From: Salvelinus alpinus | Taxonomy: Eukaryota; Chordata; Actinopteri; Salmoniformes; Salmonidae | Assembly: GCF_045679555.1 (NCBI RefSeq) | Contig: NC_092091.1 | Span: forward strand, 72,891,839-72,955,838 | Reading direction: 5' to 3' | Length of the DNA: 64,000 bases | Shown: positions 11,743 through 23,912 of the stretch, piece by piece | How positions within the stretch are numbered: the stretch's first letter is position 1 | How the letters are laid out: every line of letters starts with the position of its first letter | Notes under the pieces: model-generated | Database searches by the model: none | The model's input: only the letters and a program-made list of their open reading frames with translations | Told to the model about the DNA's origin: nothing | Position numbers and translations under genes: made by a program

Positions 11743-13167
11743 TAAGTATTCAGACCCTTTGCTATGAGACTCGAAATTGAGCTCAGGTGCATCTGTTTCC
11801 ATTGATGATCCTTGAGATGTTTCTACAACTTGATTGGAGTCCACCTGTGGTGAGTTCAATTGCTTGGACATGATTTGGAAAGGCATACACCTGTCTATAT
11901 AAAGGTCACAAAGTTCACAGTGAATGTCAGATCAAAAACCAAGCCATAACGTCGAAATTGTCCGTAGACCTCCGAGAAAGGTTTGTGTTGAGGCACAAAT
12001 CTGGGGAAGGCTACCAAAACATTTCTGCAGCATTGAAGTTCCCCAGGAACACAGTGGCCTCCATCATTCTTAAATGGAAGAAGTTTGGAAGCACCAAGAT
12101 TCTTCCTAGAGCTGGCCGCCCCATGCCAAATTGAGCAATCGGGGGAAAAGGGCCTTGGTCAGGGAGGGGACCAAGAACCCGATGGTCACTCTGAAAGAGC
12201 TCCAGAGTTCCTCGGTGGAGATGGGAGAACTTTCCAGAAGGACAACCATCTTTTCAGCACTCCACAAATCAGGCCCTTTATGGTAGAGTGGCCAGATGGA
12301 AGCTACTCCTCAGTAAAAGGCACATGACAGCCCGTTTGGAGTTTGCCAAAAGGCAACTAATGAACTCTCAGACCATGAGAAACAAGATTCTCTGGTCTGA
12401 TGAAACCAAAATTGAACTCTTTGGACTGAATGCCAAGCGTCCTATCTGGAGGAAACCAGGCACCGCTCATCACTATGGTGAAGCATGGTGGTGGCAGCAT
12501 CATGCTGTGGGGATGTTTTTCAGTGGCAGTGACTGGGAGACTAGTCAGGGTTGAGGGAAAGATGAACGGAACGAAGTAGAGAAAGATCCTTGATGAAATC
12601 CTGCTCCAGAGCACTTAGGACATTACTGGGGCGAAGGTTCACCTTCCAACAGGACAATGACACTAAGCACACAGCCAAGACAACGCAGGAGTGGCTTCGG
12701 GACAAGTCACAATGTCCTTGAGTAGCCCAGCTAGAGCCCGGACTTGAACCCGATCAAACATCTCTGGAGAAACCTGAAAATAGCTGTGAAGCGACGCTCC
12801 CCATCCAACTTGACAGAGCTTGAGAGGATCTGCAGAGAAGAATGGGAGAAACTCCCCAAGTTTGTAGCGTCATACCCAAGAATACTTAGACTGTAATCGC
12901 TGCTAAAGATGCATCAACAAAGTACAGAGTAAAGGGTCTGAATACTTATGTAAATGTAATATTTCCCGTTTTTATTTATTTAATAAATATATATATACAC
13001 ACACACACACTTGCAAAAATGTATAACCTGTTTTTGCATTGTCATTATGGGGTAGTGTGTATAGATAGAATACTTCACGAATGCACTGTAGAACAAACCA
13101 AGTTTGAACTCATGATATTAATATAACAGCTTTTTTCAATAGGAATCTCTTGCTTCTGTCCAATTTC

Positions 13168-14268
13168 TCAATGATGAAGCTTCTGATGTCTTTTCAGATT
13201 GCTGGAGTGGGAGAACCTGCGTCCGCAATGTGCACAACTGAAGGGCTTCTCTCCAGTGTGGACGTTCAGGTGCATTTGGAGATCGGTGCGGGACATAAAG
13301 CTCTTCTCACACAAGTTGCAGGCGAACGCCCGCTTTCTGGTGTGGATGACCGCGTGCTGACGCAAGTCACTCTCGTGGACAAACTTCTGATGGCAGCTCA
13401 GGCAACCGTACAATCGCTCTATGGTGTCAGGTCTAACGTGTGTGGCAAGATTACTCGAGTGAGACGAAGTTGTGGCGCTTTGTCTAAAATGGCCGACAGG
13501 AAGTGAGGTATGAGCTGGTTGTTGAACTCCTCTTCCTGGCATTTCAGAGTGTCTATGGAGGCTTGCCATCGTAGGTGCGTTCCTCTCAAACACTCCCTCT
13601 CCCTGCGTATTTCCAGTCCCATTGACCTGTGTAGTAGTAGCTGTACCCACCTGACCCCACTCAAAATCTCTATCTACCTGCTGCCCACTGGATACAGAGT
13701 CAATCACTATCACGTGTTCTGATGAGGAATGGAATGACTTGGGGGGAAACCTGAGGTTTTCTAACCCTACACCTCTCATTTCTATGTCTGAGCTAGTTTG
13801 TGTTTCTGGGCCCAATGGGCCACTCCCTAGGTCCATTACTTTAGTGTGAGCAGCAGAGGCGCCATCATCAGTCACTACTACCTCTCTGCACACCTGGTTT
13901 AAAGAATCTCTTAGGAGATTGAGGCCCCCATACATGTCACACTTTGTGTCCAGACTCGGTCTCTCTGCTCTGGGTTCAAATCCTGTGTACTGCTGGAGTC
14001 CCTGGTTCACATTCCCTGTTTCTGACTGGAAGACGACGTCAGATCCACTGACCTCCATAGCGGTGTTGTTGTAGTTGTTGTTGCCTCTGGGGCCACTGGA
14101 CTGGAAGGCGGGGTCCTCTGTGGTGGCTGCAGCCAGTTGGGTGGTTAGCTCTCTGCTGCTCTCCACTGTTCTGGCTGGGTGGCTGATCCTAGAGTCCTGG
14201 TCATCTGCTTCTCCCTCCACCTTGATGATGAGCAGGTCTGGTTCCCCTTCCTCTGTCTCTGCTGACTG
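13168..14268 (-). CDS. U2b: second terminal exon, three C2H2 fingers
   Basis: An open exon of 1101 nt (366 codons plus stop) beginning at a CAG|CAG acceptor after a pyrimidine tract. It has no exon 1 or exon 2 of its own; only the first part of intron 2 precedes it before the stop of U2a, 414 bp away. Joined in phase to U2 exons 1 and 2 (17078-16781 and 16293-16157) it would give 511 aa. It has the IKVE motif near the start, the HVIVIDS motif mid-exon, and three complete C2H2 fingers at the C-terminus. The helix of finger 2 reads SRTDLQM, unlike any other copy. Use as an alternative last exon is inferred from layout and phase. An unprocessed or silent duplicate is the alternative. Confidence 0.75.
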   Translation of the reverse strand, partial: QSAETEEGEPDLLIIKVEGEADDQDSRISHPARTVESSRELTTQLAAATTEDPAFQSSGPRGNNNYNNTAMEVSGSDVVFQSETGNVNQGLQQYTGFEPRAERPSLDTKCDMYGGLNLLRDSLNQVCREVVVTDDGASAAHTKVMDLGSGPLGPETQTSSDIEMRGVGLENLRFPPKSFHSSSEHVIVIDSVSSGQQVDRDFEWGQVGTATTTQVNGTGNTQGEGVFERNAPTMASLHRHSEMPGRGVQQPAHTSLPVGHFRQSATTSSHSSNLATHVRPDTIERLYGCLSCHQKFVHESDLRQHAVIHTRKRAFACNLCEKSFMSRTDLQMHLNVHTGEKPFSCAHCGRRFSHSSNLKRHQKLHH

Positions 14269-14528
14269 CTGATGGGGTTAAGTAGGAGAGATGAGTGAGT
14301 GAGACAGAGCATACACTATCTGCTGAATGGAGATATGGGCATGACATGGGATTTAGTGAAATTCATAGTAGTCTCGTTGTTATTGTGTTATAATCAGTGC
14401 TGTAGTGGAGGGTAAACTCCACCTTTTGTATTTTGGACAAAAACCTTCATAAAGACATTGGATAGAAGTAAATTATTCCACTAATACAAATATAACTGCA
14501 CATATATCTTAAGACTGTTTTCATGAAT

Positions 14529-14534
14529 TTTATT
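14529..14534 (-). terminator. Poly(A) signal of U2a
   Basis: AATAAA on the minus strand, about 150 nt after the U2a stop and before the U2b acceptor. The matching places in U3a (about 21196) and U4a (about 37780) have lost it. Confidence 0.6.
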
Positions 14535-14681
14535 ATATACTCTTTAATCCAATTCAAAAACAGCAAGGGACGTGATCCAGGAAGTAGACAGGATTTTCAT
14601 AGCGTATTGCTATAAAACGAACTGACATAATGCTAATCCATAGCTTTTCTCCATAGGAATCTCTTGCTTCTGTGTCACTTC

Positions 14682-17078
14682 TCAATGATGAAGCTTCTGA
14701 TGTCTTTTCAGATTGCTGGAGTGGGAGAACCTGCGGCCGCAATGTGCACAACTGAAGGGCTTCTCCCCAGTGTGGACGTTCTGGTGAACTTGGAGATGGC
14801 TGGCGCACACAAAGCTCTTCTCACACAAGGTGCAGGAGAACGTCCGCATTCTGGTGTGGATGACCGCGTGCCGCCGTAAGTCACTCTCGTGGACAAACTT
14901 CTTATGGCAGCTTGGGCAACCATACGGTCGTTCTACGGTGCCAGGTGTAACATCTGTGGCGAGAATACTGGAGTGAGAGGAAGTTGCGGCGCTTAGTCTA
15001 AAATGGCAATCAGGAAGTGAGGTATGAGTTGGTTGTTGAGCTCCTCTTCCTGGTATTTCAGAGTGTCTATGGAGGCTTGCCAACGAACACCAACTATCTT
15101 TGTTGGCCTCAACTGCATTTCCTGTGCCAAGATGCATGCCTGTATTTATCTCTGAGGGCCGGAAGCTGGGTGAAACCAATTGCGTTGTGTTGTCTCTCAT
15201 CGATTCGGGGTGATTCATTGGTGCGTTTCTGTTAAACACTCCCACTCCCTGCCTATTTCCAGTCCCATTAACCTGTGGTGCAGTAGCTGTACCCACCTGA
15301 CCCCACTCGAAACCTCTATCTACCTGCTGCCCACTGGACACAGAGTCAATCACTATCACATGTTCTGATGAGGAATGGAACGACTTGGGGGAAAACCTGT
15401 GGTTTTCTAATCCTACACTTCTCATTTCCATGGCCGAGCTAGTCTGTGTTTCTGGGCCATTCCCTAGGTCCATAACTTTAGTGTGAGCAGCAGAGGTATC
15501 ATCATCAGTCACTACTACCTCTCTCCACACCTGGTTTAAAGAATCTCTTAGGAGATTGAGGCCCCCGTACATGTCACACTTAGTGTCCAGACTCGGTCTC
15601 TCTGCTTTGGGTTCAAATCCTGTGTACTGCTGTGGTCCCTGGTACACATTCCCTGTTTCTGATTGGAGGAGGACGGCGTCAGATCCACTGACCTCCATAG
15701 CGGTGTTGTTGTAGTCGTTGCCTCTGGGACCTCTGGGCTGGAAGGCGGGGTCCTCTGTGGTGGCTGCAGTCAGTTGGGTGGTTGGCTCTCTGCTGCCCTC
15801 CACTGTTCTGGCTGGTTGTCTGGACCTAGATTTCTGGTCATCTGCTTCTCCCTCATCCTTGATGATCAGCAGGTCTGGTTCCCCTTCCTCTGTCTCTGCT
15901 GACTGCTGATGGGATTAAGTGGGAGAGATGAGTGAGTGAGACAGAGCATCCACTATCTACTGAATGGAGATATGGGCATGACATGGGATTTAGTGAAATT
16001 CATAGTAGTTGTCTTGTTGTTATTGTGTTAGAATGTGCTGGCATACACATCTATACAGACATGACCTCATTCCCAGGCAAAACGTTCTGGTGTGCGAGAC
16101 TAAAATAGGCATAAGTCTGTGACAGTCTAAAATCGGCTGTTAAAATTGGAACTTACCTCATCACTTGTAGCATCCATATGCTTTGATGGAGAGACATCCT
16201 CTTGGTCCACGTCTATGGGCTGTCTGTCTCTTAGTATGCTGCTGTTCCCAAAACTCCTGTTGGAAAGTCTGTTTCTGCTTTGCCAAGTAGGTCCTGGAAA
16301 TAAAGAGGAGGTAAAAATCATAAAAAATCATAACTATGATGTTACCTAAATTATGATCATCTTCCATATGCCCCCATCAATGGTGTTTTTACAAAGAACA
16401 AAGGAAGCATAATACGTTCATGACGTGTTATAATGTGTCTATAGAGCTACAAGGATCCTAGCTGTGTTGACAGTACAAAGTAAGCATGACATACACTGAG
16501 TCTACAAAACATTTACAACACCTGTTCTAATCTATTTCTGCGTTCATATTTCAGAACAGAGATTATTTAGACTTTAAGGATAGTGAAGAAAAAAAATCAT
16601 GCTGTGAGGAAAAATAGAGCCACTCTACAAATTAGTACTACCACATACACAGTGGGGAACAATGGGCCTTCAAGAAGGGCTAAGGATTTCTAAAATAATT
16701 ATTATAATAATTATATTATTTTCAATAATGTTGATTCTAGGATGTTCTTTGTGTACACGGTCAAATTCATCATCACCAACCTGTCGTTGCCGTCTCTCGA
16801 TTGTTGTGTCTGTTTAGGAGGCGTATTCCATGGAAGCGATTTTGGACGGACCCATCTGAAAATTTTGTTCTCTCAGACCGAAACCTGGTGATCTGAAGTT
16901 CCATCAATTTCATTTTCCTCCGGAGAAATTCGTTCTCCTTGTGGCTTTGGGACATCTTTAGGTGTACAACCGCATAGCCATCGTCAACAACTTTGCAGAT
17001 TTCAGCTACAGCCGCGTTGGCTAGCACCTCCATGATTGAGGCTATCTGCGCCTGGAACTCGACCACGGAACCCGACAT
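14682..17078 (-). CDS. U2a: intact three-exon zinc-finger protein, 552 aa
   Basis: Exon 1 is 17078-16781 (GTTGGT donor, phase 1), exon 2 is 16293-16157 (GTAAGT donor, phase 0), and exon 3 is 15905-14682. The joined frame is open for 552 codons. Exon 1 encodes an alpha-helical, coiled-coil-like domain (IASIMEVLANAAVAEICK, then EFLRRKMKLMELQ), typical of teleost zinc-finger proteins; no KRAB or SCAN domain is seen. Exon 3 has an acidic start with IKDE (SUMO acceptor form), HVIVIDS (SUMO-interaction form) and three C2H2 fingers ending in LHH-stop. The finger 2 helix is CASHLQV. It is probably a nuclear DNA-binding regulator; its target is unknown. An in-frame TTG lies 30 nt upstream, but the ATG at 17078 is the chosen start. 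Confidence 0.88.
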
Positions 17079-17281
17079 TGTGCCCCGACGTTTTTGGTCC
17101 CTTTTCAATATGAAAACAGTCTTTGCGTTTTCTATAATATTATAATAATCTACAGTTATCTAGTTTGCTATTAAAATAAAGTTAATCCTATCAGAAACGA
17201 AACATCGCTAGCTTTGTTTGTAGCCGGTGATTCTTTCCTTTTCCTCCTCATTATGCTGGACTGTGGAATTAAAGTTTAACA

Positions 17282-17295
17282 CCGCCACCTACTGT
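17282..17295 (-). promoter_or_regulatory. CTCF-core-like motif upstream of U2
   Basis: Minus-strand ACAGTAGGTGGCGG, about 204 bp before the U2 ATG, within a longer block shared by all U promoters (GCACTCCTGTACAG-like upstream, GTTAAACTTTAATT downstream). Confidence 0.5.
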
Positions 17296-18170
17296 ACAGG
17301 AGTTCTCCATCACAACAACGTTGTAGCCAAGTAACAAAAAAACTAGGCTTGTGGCCCCAAAAATGTTGGAGACACCCCTACCCGAGCTATTACAAAACAC
17401 ATGTTTTTTCCACATCTATAATGGATGTCATTTATTAAAATGGGTGATTATGTAAAAATATTTTACTGAAGAAGTGGTTAATTGATAGATATTGTGACAA
17501 AACGCCCTAAACTAAGAAAAGTGCACAATAATGCCTGGCTTGAAGTGGCATTTCCACATAACCATATGTAACCCAATATATGCTGTCTGCCCCACATACA
17601 CAGGCAAACAGCATCAGGATATCTTAATGTATCTTGGAAATATTAGACCTGTAAACACAGATACAATAGGTGGAAATATCAAGTATTAATATTTATGATG
17701 AATGTACACCTTACTTTTTGGTAGCTGAATAATAGACAACTTCCCAAGTCATTGCTCTCATCCAGCGCTGTTTGGTCCTGCTTGATAAAAATACATAGTT
17801 CCACGTTTTTGTTGTTGTCGTGGCTATTGTAATCGGCTCTAAAGAAAACAAGTGGGCTTAGACATCGAAATTAAACATTTTGGGTCCAAGGTTCCTTGAA
17901 GGATTTTGTATCTTTTGCCCCTACTCATGTAATTAAACCACAGATTATTTTTGGGGGCACCCTAGATTTGACCTCAAATCCAATATGGTATCCAAAATCC
18001 AATATAGGTGCAATAATATCATTTGATGGTGGTTAATGTATGAATTAAGGAAATTTGATTTTTTTTTTTTGAATTATGTAAAACACTTTACCCATAAAGA
18101 CTGTTTTGGTGTAAATCTATTTTATTCTGATTCCAATATGTCCAACATGATTCACACACCTTTGCCTGCT
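17296..18170. other. U2 upstream region, nothing recognised
   Basis: AT-rich sequence with no convincing open frame, RNA gene or terminal repeats. No H-type relic is visible here, unlike upstream of U1, U3, U5 and U6. Confidence 0.5.
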
Positions 18171-18174
18171 TATA

Positions 18175-19230
18175 GTGAGGTCCAAAGGTATCTGGACAGT
18201 GAACATGTTTTGTTGTTCTTATGGCTCTGTACTCCAGCACATTGAATTTGAAATGATACAATGACTATGAGGTTAATTTACAGACTGTAAACTTTACAGG
18301 AAAGACTCATCAATTTTGAATGTTATATTGTTTTTGTGTGAGCGATGTTCTATCGATACCAGGGGTCATGCGTTTTCATGTGTATAGGAGCTATTGCCGT
18401 TCAAGAAGGTAGAAAGTTGGCCGGTATGATGTACCATTGCGATAAAACCACTCTCACTACACTGGAAATGAAGAGAAATACGACTTTTTGATCGCAAAAA
18501 AAGTCTGGGATTCGTGTCAGATTTCAATACTTGACAATGTCAAGATAGAAGACAACCTATCAAATGAACCATTGATCATATTTGTGCGATATTCATACCT
18601 TCATCAAACTTGTGACTCTACTTGTTGGATGCATTTGCAGTTTGTTTTGGTTGTTTTTCAGATTATTTTGTACCCAATAGAAATCAAATCAAATTGTATT
18701 TGTCACATGCGCCGAATACAACAGGTGTAGTAGACATTACCGTGAAATGCTTACTTACAGCCCTTAACCAACAATGCAGAATTTATTTTAAAGTAAGTAA
18801 GAAAATATTTGTACAAAATAAATAAATTAAAGAAAAAAAGTAACACAATAAAATAACGATGCTATATACAGGGGCGTACAGGCACAGAGTCAATGTGCGG
18901 GGGTACAGTTTAGTCAAGGTAATATGTACATGTAGTTAGGGGTAAAGTGACTATGCATAGATAAACAGCAAGTAGCAGCAGTGTAAAAAAGGGTGTCAAT
19001 GCAAATTGTCTGGGTAGCCGTTTGATTAACAGTTTAGCAGTCTAATGGCTTGAGGGTAGAAGCTGTGAATGGTACATAATGTATTGTGTCATTTTGGAGT
19101 CACTTTTATTGTAAATAATGATGAGTGAGAGTTTTCGGCATAAAAATAATAAATATGAGCAAAGTGCTGGAGTACAGAGCCAAAACAACAACAAAATGTG
19201 TCACTGTCCAAATACTTTTGGACCCAACTG
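18175..19230. mobile_element. TIR element with a LINE tail nested inside
   Basis: Inverted ends GTGAGGTCCAAAGGTATC and a match ending ACTTTTGGACCCAACTG lie next to TA. The two arms also share GCTCTGTACTCCAGCAC-type sequence in inverted order. A LINE 3' tail (about 18676-19067, minus) is inserted in the middle. No transposase is seen. Confidence 0.7.
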
Positions 19231-19265
19231 TATATCAAATGACAGCGTTTTCATGAATTTGATTA

Positions 19266-19271
19266 TTTAAT
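19266..19271 (-). terminator. Probable poly(A) signal of U3b
   Basis: ATTAAA on the minus strand, about 140 nt past the U3b stop, at the same place as AATAAA after U2a. Confidence 0.45.
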
Positions 19272-19412
19272 CTTGAAACCCATAAAAAAAAATGCAAGGT
19301 ACATGATCCAGGAAGTAGGCAGGACTTTCATAGAGTATTGCAATAACCAAACTGACATAATTCTAATCCATAGCTTTTTTTCCATAGGAATCTCTTGATT
19401 CTGTGTCACTTC

Positions 19413-20657
19413 TCAATGATGAAGCTTCTGATGTCTATTCAGATTGCTGGAGTGAGAGAACCTGCGTCCGCACTGTGCACAACTGAAGGGCTTCTCTCCA
19501 GTGTGGACGTTCTGGTGCACTTGGAGCTTGCTGGGGGACACAAAGCTCTTCTCACACAACGTGCAGGCGAACGCTCGCTTTCTGGTGTGGATGATCATGT
19601 GATGCCGTAAGTCGCTCTCGTGGAGAAACTTTTTATGGCAGCTCGGGCAACCGTACGGTCGTTCTACAGTGCCAGGTCTAAAGTGTGTGGCGAAATTACT
19701 GGAGTGACAGGAAGTTGTGGCGCTTGGTCTAAAATGGCAATCAGGAAGTGAGGTATGAGCTGGTTGTTGACCTCCTCTTCCTGGTATTTCAGAGGGTCTA
19801 TGGAAGCTTGCCAATGAACACCAACTATCTTTGTTGGCCTCACTTGCATGTCCTGTGTCAAAATGCATGCCTGTATTTTTCTCTGTAGGGTGGAAACCGG
19901 GTGCTACCAATAGCGTTGTGTTGTCTCTCATTGAATCGGGGTGAACGGGGTGAATCATTGGTGCATTTCTGTTAAACCCTCCTACTCCCTGCTTATTTCC
20001 AGTCCCATTGACCTGTTGTGTAGTAGCTGTACCCACCTGACCCCACTCGAAACCTCTATCTACCTGCTGCCCACTGGATACAGAGTCAATCACTATCACA
20101 TGTTCTGATGAGGAATGGAACGACTTGGGGAGAAACCTGTGGTTTTCTAACCCTACACTTCTCATTTCCATGGCAGAGCTAGTCTGTGTTTCTGGGCCCA
20201 CTGGGCCACTCCCTAGGTCCATTACTTTAGTGTGAGCAGCAGAGGTATCATCGTTAGTCGCTACTGCCTCTCTCCACACCTGGTTTAAAGAATCTCTTAG
20301 GAGAGTGAGGTCCCCGTTCATGTCACACTTTGTGTCCAGACTCTGTCTCTCTGCTCTGGGTTCAAGTCCTGTGTGCTGCTGGGGTCCCTGGTTCACATTC
20401 CCTGTTTCTGACTGGAGGAGGACGGCATCAGATCCACTGACCTCCATAGCGGTGTTGTTGTAGTTGTTGTTGCCTCTGGGGCCACTGGACTGGAAGGCGG
20501 GGTCCTCTGTGGTGGCTGCAGCCAGTTGGGTGGTTAGTTCTCTGCTGCCCTCCACTGTTCTGGCTGGGTGGCTGATCCTAGAGTCCTGGTCATCTGCTTC
20601 TCCCTCGTCCTTGATGATCAGCAGGTCTGGTTCCCCTTCCTCTGTCTCTGCTGACTG
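19413..20657 (-). CDS. U3b: intact second terminal exon, three C2H2 fingers
   Basis: 1245 nt, 414 codons plus stop, starting at the tandem CAGCAG acceptor in phase 0. No exon 1 or exon 2 lies between it and the broken U3a exon. Spliced to U3 exons 1 and 2 (27870-27573 and 27377-27241) it gives a 559-aa open protein, so it could be the only working product of unit 3. It carries an IKDE motif near the start, HVIVIDS, and three complete fingers. The finger 2 helix is SPSKLQV, shared with U4b and U6. Its 3' flank is of the U2a kind, not of the U2b kind, suggesting a mosaic origin. Confidence 0.75.
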   Translation of the reverse strand, partial: QSAETEEGEPDLLIIKDEGEADDQDSRISHPARTVEGSRELTTQLAAATTEDPAFQSSGPRGNNNYNNTAMEVSGSDAVLLQSETGNVNQGPQQHTGLEPRAERQSLDTKCDMNGDLTLLRDSLNQVWREAVATNDDTSAAHTKVMDLGSGPVGPETQTSSAMEMRSVGLENHRFLPKSFHSSSEHVIVIDSVSSGQQVDRGFEWGQVGTATTQQVNGTGNKQGVGGFNRNAPMIHPVHPDSMRDNTTLLVAPGFHPTEKNTGMHFDTGHASEANKDSWCSLASFHRPSEIPGRGGQQPAHTSLPDCHFRPSATTSCHSSNFATHFRPGTVERPYGCPSCHKKFLHESDLRHHMIIHTRKRAFACTLCEKSFVSPSKLQVHQNVHTGEKPFSCAQCGRRFSHSSNLNRHQKLHH

Positions 20658-20885
20658 CTGATGGGGTTAAGTGGGAGAGATGAGTGAGTGAGACAGAGCA
20701 TACACTATCTACTGAATGGAGATATGGTCATGACATGGGATTTAGTGAAATTCATAGTAGTTGCCTTGTTATTGTGTTATAATCTGTGGAGTACTGGAGG
20801 GTAAACTCCACCTTTTGTATTTTGCTTAAACCTTCATAAAATACATTGGCTAGAAGTAAATTAATCCACTAATACAAATATAATT

Positions 20886-21163
20886 AAGCAATAAGCCCTG
20901 GGGGGGTGTGGTATGTGGCCAATATACCACGGCTAATGGCTGTTCTTACCACGACGCAACGCAGAGTAACTAGACACAGCCCTTAGCCATGGTATATTGG
21001 CCATATATCACAAACCCCTGAGGTGCCTTATTGCTATTATAAGTTACCAACATAATTAGAGCAGTAAAAATAAATATGTTTTATCATACCCGTGGTATAC
21101 GAATTGATATACCAAGGCTGTCAGCCAATCAGCATTTAGGGCTCGAACCACCCAGTTTATAAC
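20886..21163. mobile_element. Palindromic MITE (hairpin repeat)
   Basis: Arms 20886-20945 and 20976-21035 are near-perfect inverted repeats (AAGCAATAAG against CTTATTGCT, and CCAATATACCACGGCTAA against its complement) around a 30-bp loop. A tail to 21163 follows. It interrupts sequence that is continuous between U2a and U2b (near 14490). No coding frame. Confidence 0.75.
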
Positions 21164-21274
21164 TTGAGATATATCTTAAATGAACGCGTTTTCATGAATT
21201 TGATATTATAACTCTTGAATCCCCATTCAAAAACAGCGAGGGACATGATCCAGGAAGTAGGCAGGACTTTCAAA

Positions 21275-21415
21275 GCAGTCTTATTTGTCACATGCGTCGA
21301 ATACAACGGGTGAAGACTTCACCTTGAAATGCTTACTTACGAGCCCTTCCCAATGATGAATTAAAAAAAAAATATATATAATAATAATGTAAATACAAAA
21401 CAAATAATAAAAATA
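21275..21415 (-). mobile_element. LINE 3'-end fragment
   Basis: TTGTCACATGCGTCGAATAC and GAAATGCTTACTTACGAGCC followed by an A-rich stretch. The same insertion is present in the U4 block at 37853, showing that the U3 and U4 blocks share an ancestor. Confidence 0.65.
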
Positions 21416-21490
21416 GCATATTGCTATAACCTAACTGACATAAAGCTAATCCATAGTTTTTTTCCCATAGGAATCTCTTGCTTCTGTGTC

Positions 21491-23912
21491 TAGGGCTGGC
21501 ACAATTACCGTATAACCCTGTAACCGATGGTTATGGATGAAGACCGTCATAACCGTTTTTATACAGTACCAGGTTTGGACACACCTACTCATTCGAGGGT
21601 TTTTCTTTATTTTTACTATTTTCTACATTGTAGAATAATAGTGAAGACATCAAAAGTATGAAATAACACTTTTTTTTCAAGTCAAAATATATTTGATATT
21701 TATCAAAAGTAGCCACCCTTTGCCTTGATGACAGCTTTGCACACTCTTGGCATTCTCTCAAACAGCTTCATGAGGTAGTCACCTGGAATGCATTTCAATT
21801 GACAGGTGTGCCTTGTTAAAAGTTCATTTGTGGAATTTCTTTCCTTCTTAATGCGTTTGAGCCAATCAGTTGTGTTGTAACAAGGTAGGGGTGGTATACA
21901 GAAGATAGCCCTATTTGGTAAAAGACCAAATCCGTATTATGGCAAGAACAGCTCAAATAAGCAAAGAGAAACGACAGTCCATCATTACTTTAAGACATGA
22001 AGGTCAGTCAATCAGGAAAATGTCAAGAACTTTGAAAGTGCAGTCACAAAAATGAAATGCCATAGAATAGGAAGACCCAGAGTTACCTCTGCTGAAGAGG
22101 ATAAGTTCATTAGAGTTACCAGCCTCAGAAGAGCTTCAGAGTTCAAGTAACAGACACATCTCAACATCAACTGTTCAGAGGAGACTGCGTGAAATCAGGC
22201 CTTCGTGGTCCAATTGCTGCAAAGAAACCACTACTAAAGGACACCAATAAAAGAAGAGACTTGCTTGGACCGAGAAACATGAGCAATGAACATTAGACGG
22301 GTGGAAATCTGTCTCTTGGTCTGATGAGTCCAAATTTGATGATCTCTGCATGTGTGGTTCCCACCGTGAAGCATGGAGGAGGAGGTGTGATGGTGCTTTG
22401 CTGGTGAAACGGTCTGTGATTTATTTAGAATTCAAGGCACACTTAACCAGCATGGCTACCATAGCATTTTGCAGCTATACGCCATCCCATCTGGCTTGCG
22501 CTTAGTGGGACTATCATTTGTTTTTCAACAGGACAATGACCCAACACACCTCCAGGCTGTGTAAGGGCCATTTGACCAAGAAGGAGAGTGATGGAGTGCT
22601 GCATCAGATGACCTGGCCCCCACAATCACCTGACCTAAACCCAATAAAGATGGTTTAGGATGAGTTGGACTGCAGAGTGAAGGGAAAGCAGCCAACAAGT
22701 GCTCAGCATATGTGGGAACTCCTTCAAGACTGTTGAAAAAGCATTCCAGGTGAAGATGTTTGAGAGAATGCCAAGTGTGCACTGCTGTCATCAAGGCAAA
22801 AGGTGGCTACTTTGAAGAATCTCAAATATAAAATATATTTTGATTTGTTGAACACATTGATTACTACATGATTCCATGTGTTATTTCATAGTTTTGATGT
22901 CTACACTATTATTCTACAATGTAGAAAATAGTCAAATAAAGAAAAATCCTTGAATGAGTAGATGTGTCCAAACTTTTGACTGGTACTGTATATAATAATG
23001 ATATTTCTGGGGGGAACAAACAGCTGACTGAAAACGGGAAGGCCGGGTATTTGTGTGGTTGAGTCAGTTTCTGCTATAGGTTTAGGTATTAGAATACACA
23101 AATGGACATGAAAAGGTCTTAAGACAGTATAAAAGGTTAGCCATTTTGTTCAGGGAGCTGGTCAACCATGGTCAGCCAGTGTGCTGCGATGAGATATTGT
23201 GTAAAATAATGAATTTGAAGATTAACTGCACAGTATGTTTATTAGCTAGCCAGCGAGTTTAAGTGTAATGATTTCCAATAATTGTTCAAATTAACTGCCA
23301 ATATGCCAACATTCCATACAAAAAATGCAGCCAATCCACAGCCATACACTGGCTGAAAACAGTTGATGATAGGTCTTATACAAGTTGTAAATGCAACAAG
23401 TACTGATATTCTATCATATTATAACATTCATAGCTTTCCAAGAAAACAAACATTGAGACATTTATGGTGTGTTTATATATATTTTGGAGGCTATTTAAAC
23501 AGAAAGTGTATAAACTGTATTTATAATTACATGACAATACTTTAGGTTAACAATCATTATATTTCTGATATATAACATGCCTTACTTTTATAATTCATAA
23601 GTAAAAGCAGGAAATGCATCACCTCTGCCTCTACTGCCATCTGTTCCAATTAGACCGGATTAGATTTCTCCCTGACCACATTGGCTGCCATTCTCACGCC
23701 ATTCTATAACTGAGTGTTTATGACATAGCCCCTCTAGTAATTTAATAGGATCTCCATGGTTTCTGCTGAAACATGGACTCTCCAACGTGATGAAACTGTG
23801 TTGCTCCTTGCTGAAACAAGTCAGGAGCTGAGGAGAAAATTTGCGTCTTTTGAAATTCAAACAGTTATAACCAACTACCGTCATCCAAAAATCCTTGACA
23901 GTAACGGCCCTA
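21491..23912. mobile_element. hAT-like element, split by a Tc1, just 3' of U3a
   Basis: Perfect 8-bp duplications TCTGTGTC at 21483-21490 and 23913-23920 flank ends TAGGGCTGGCAC and GTAACGGCCCTA. An 8-bp duplication and such ends fit the hAT superfamily. No transposase is seen. Homologous copies sit at the same place after U4a (38517-40510) and U6 (62967 onward), so the insertion predates the duplications. Confidence 0.75.
21564..22988 (+). mobile_element. Tc1-like transposon nested in the hAT-like element
   Basis: TA-flanked ends CAGTACCAGG and CTTTTGACTGGTACTG; same family as 10015-11742. The transposase is full of frameshifts and lacks long frames; QQDNDPTHLQAV-like sequence is visible near 22525. 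Confidence 0.85.

Larger units (their letters stand above)
9838..13088 (+). mobile_element. Tc1-like transposon, outer shell of a three-level nest
   Basis: TA-flanked inverted ends CAATGGATTGGGAAAG (9838) and CACGAATGCACTG (13088). Plus-strand transposase remnants follow the inner insertion: [15 protein letters not shown] near 12400 and a DNDTKHTAK-like segment near 12655. The reading frame has several breaks. The element lies in the 3' UTR of U2b. Confidence 0.85.
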
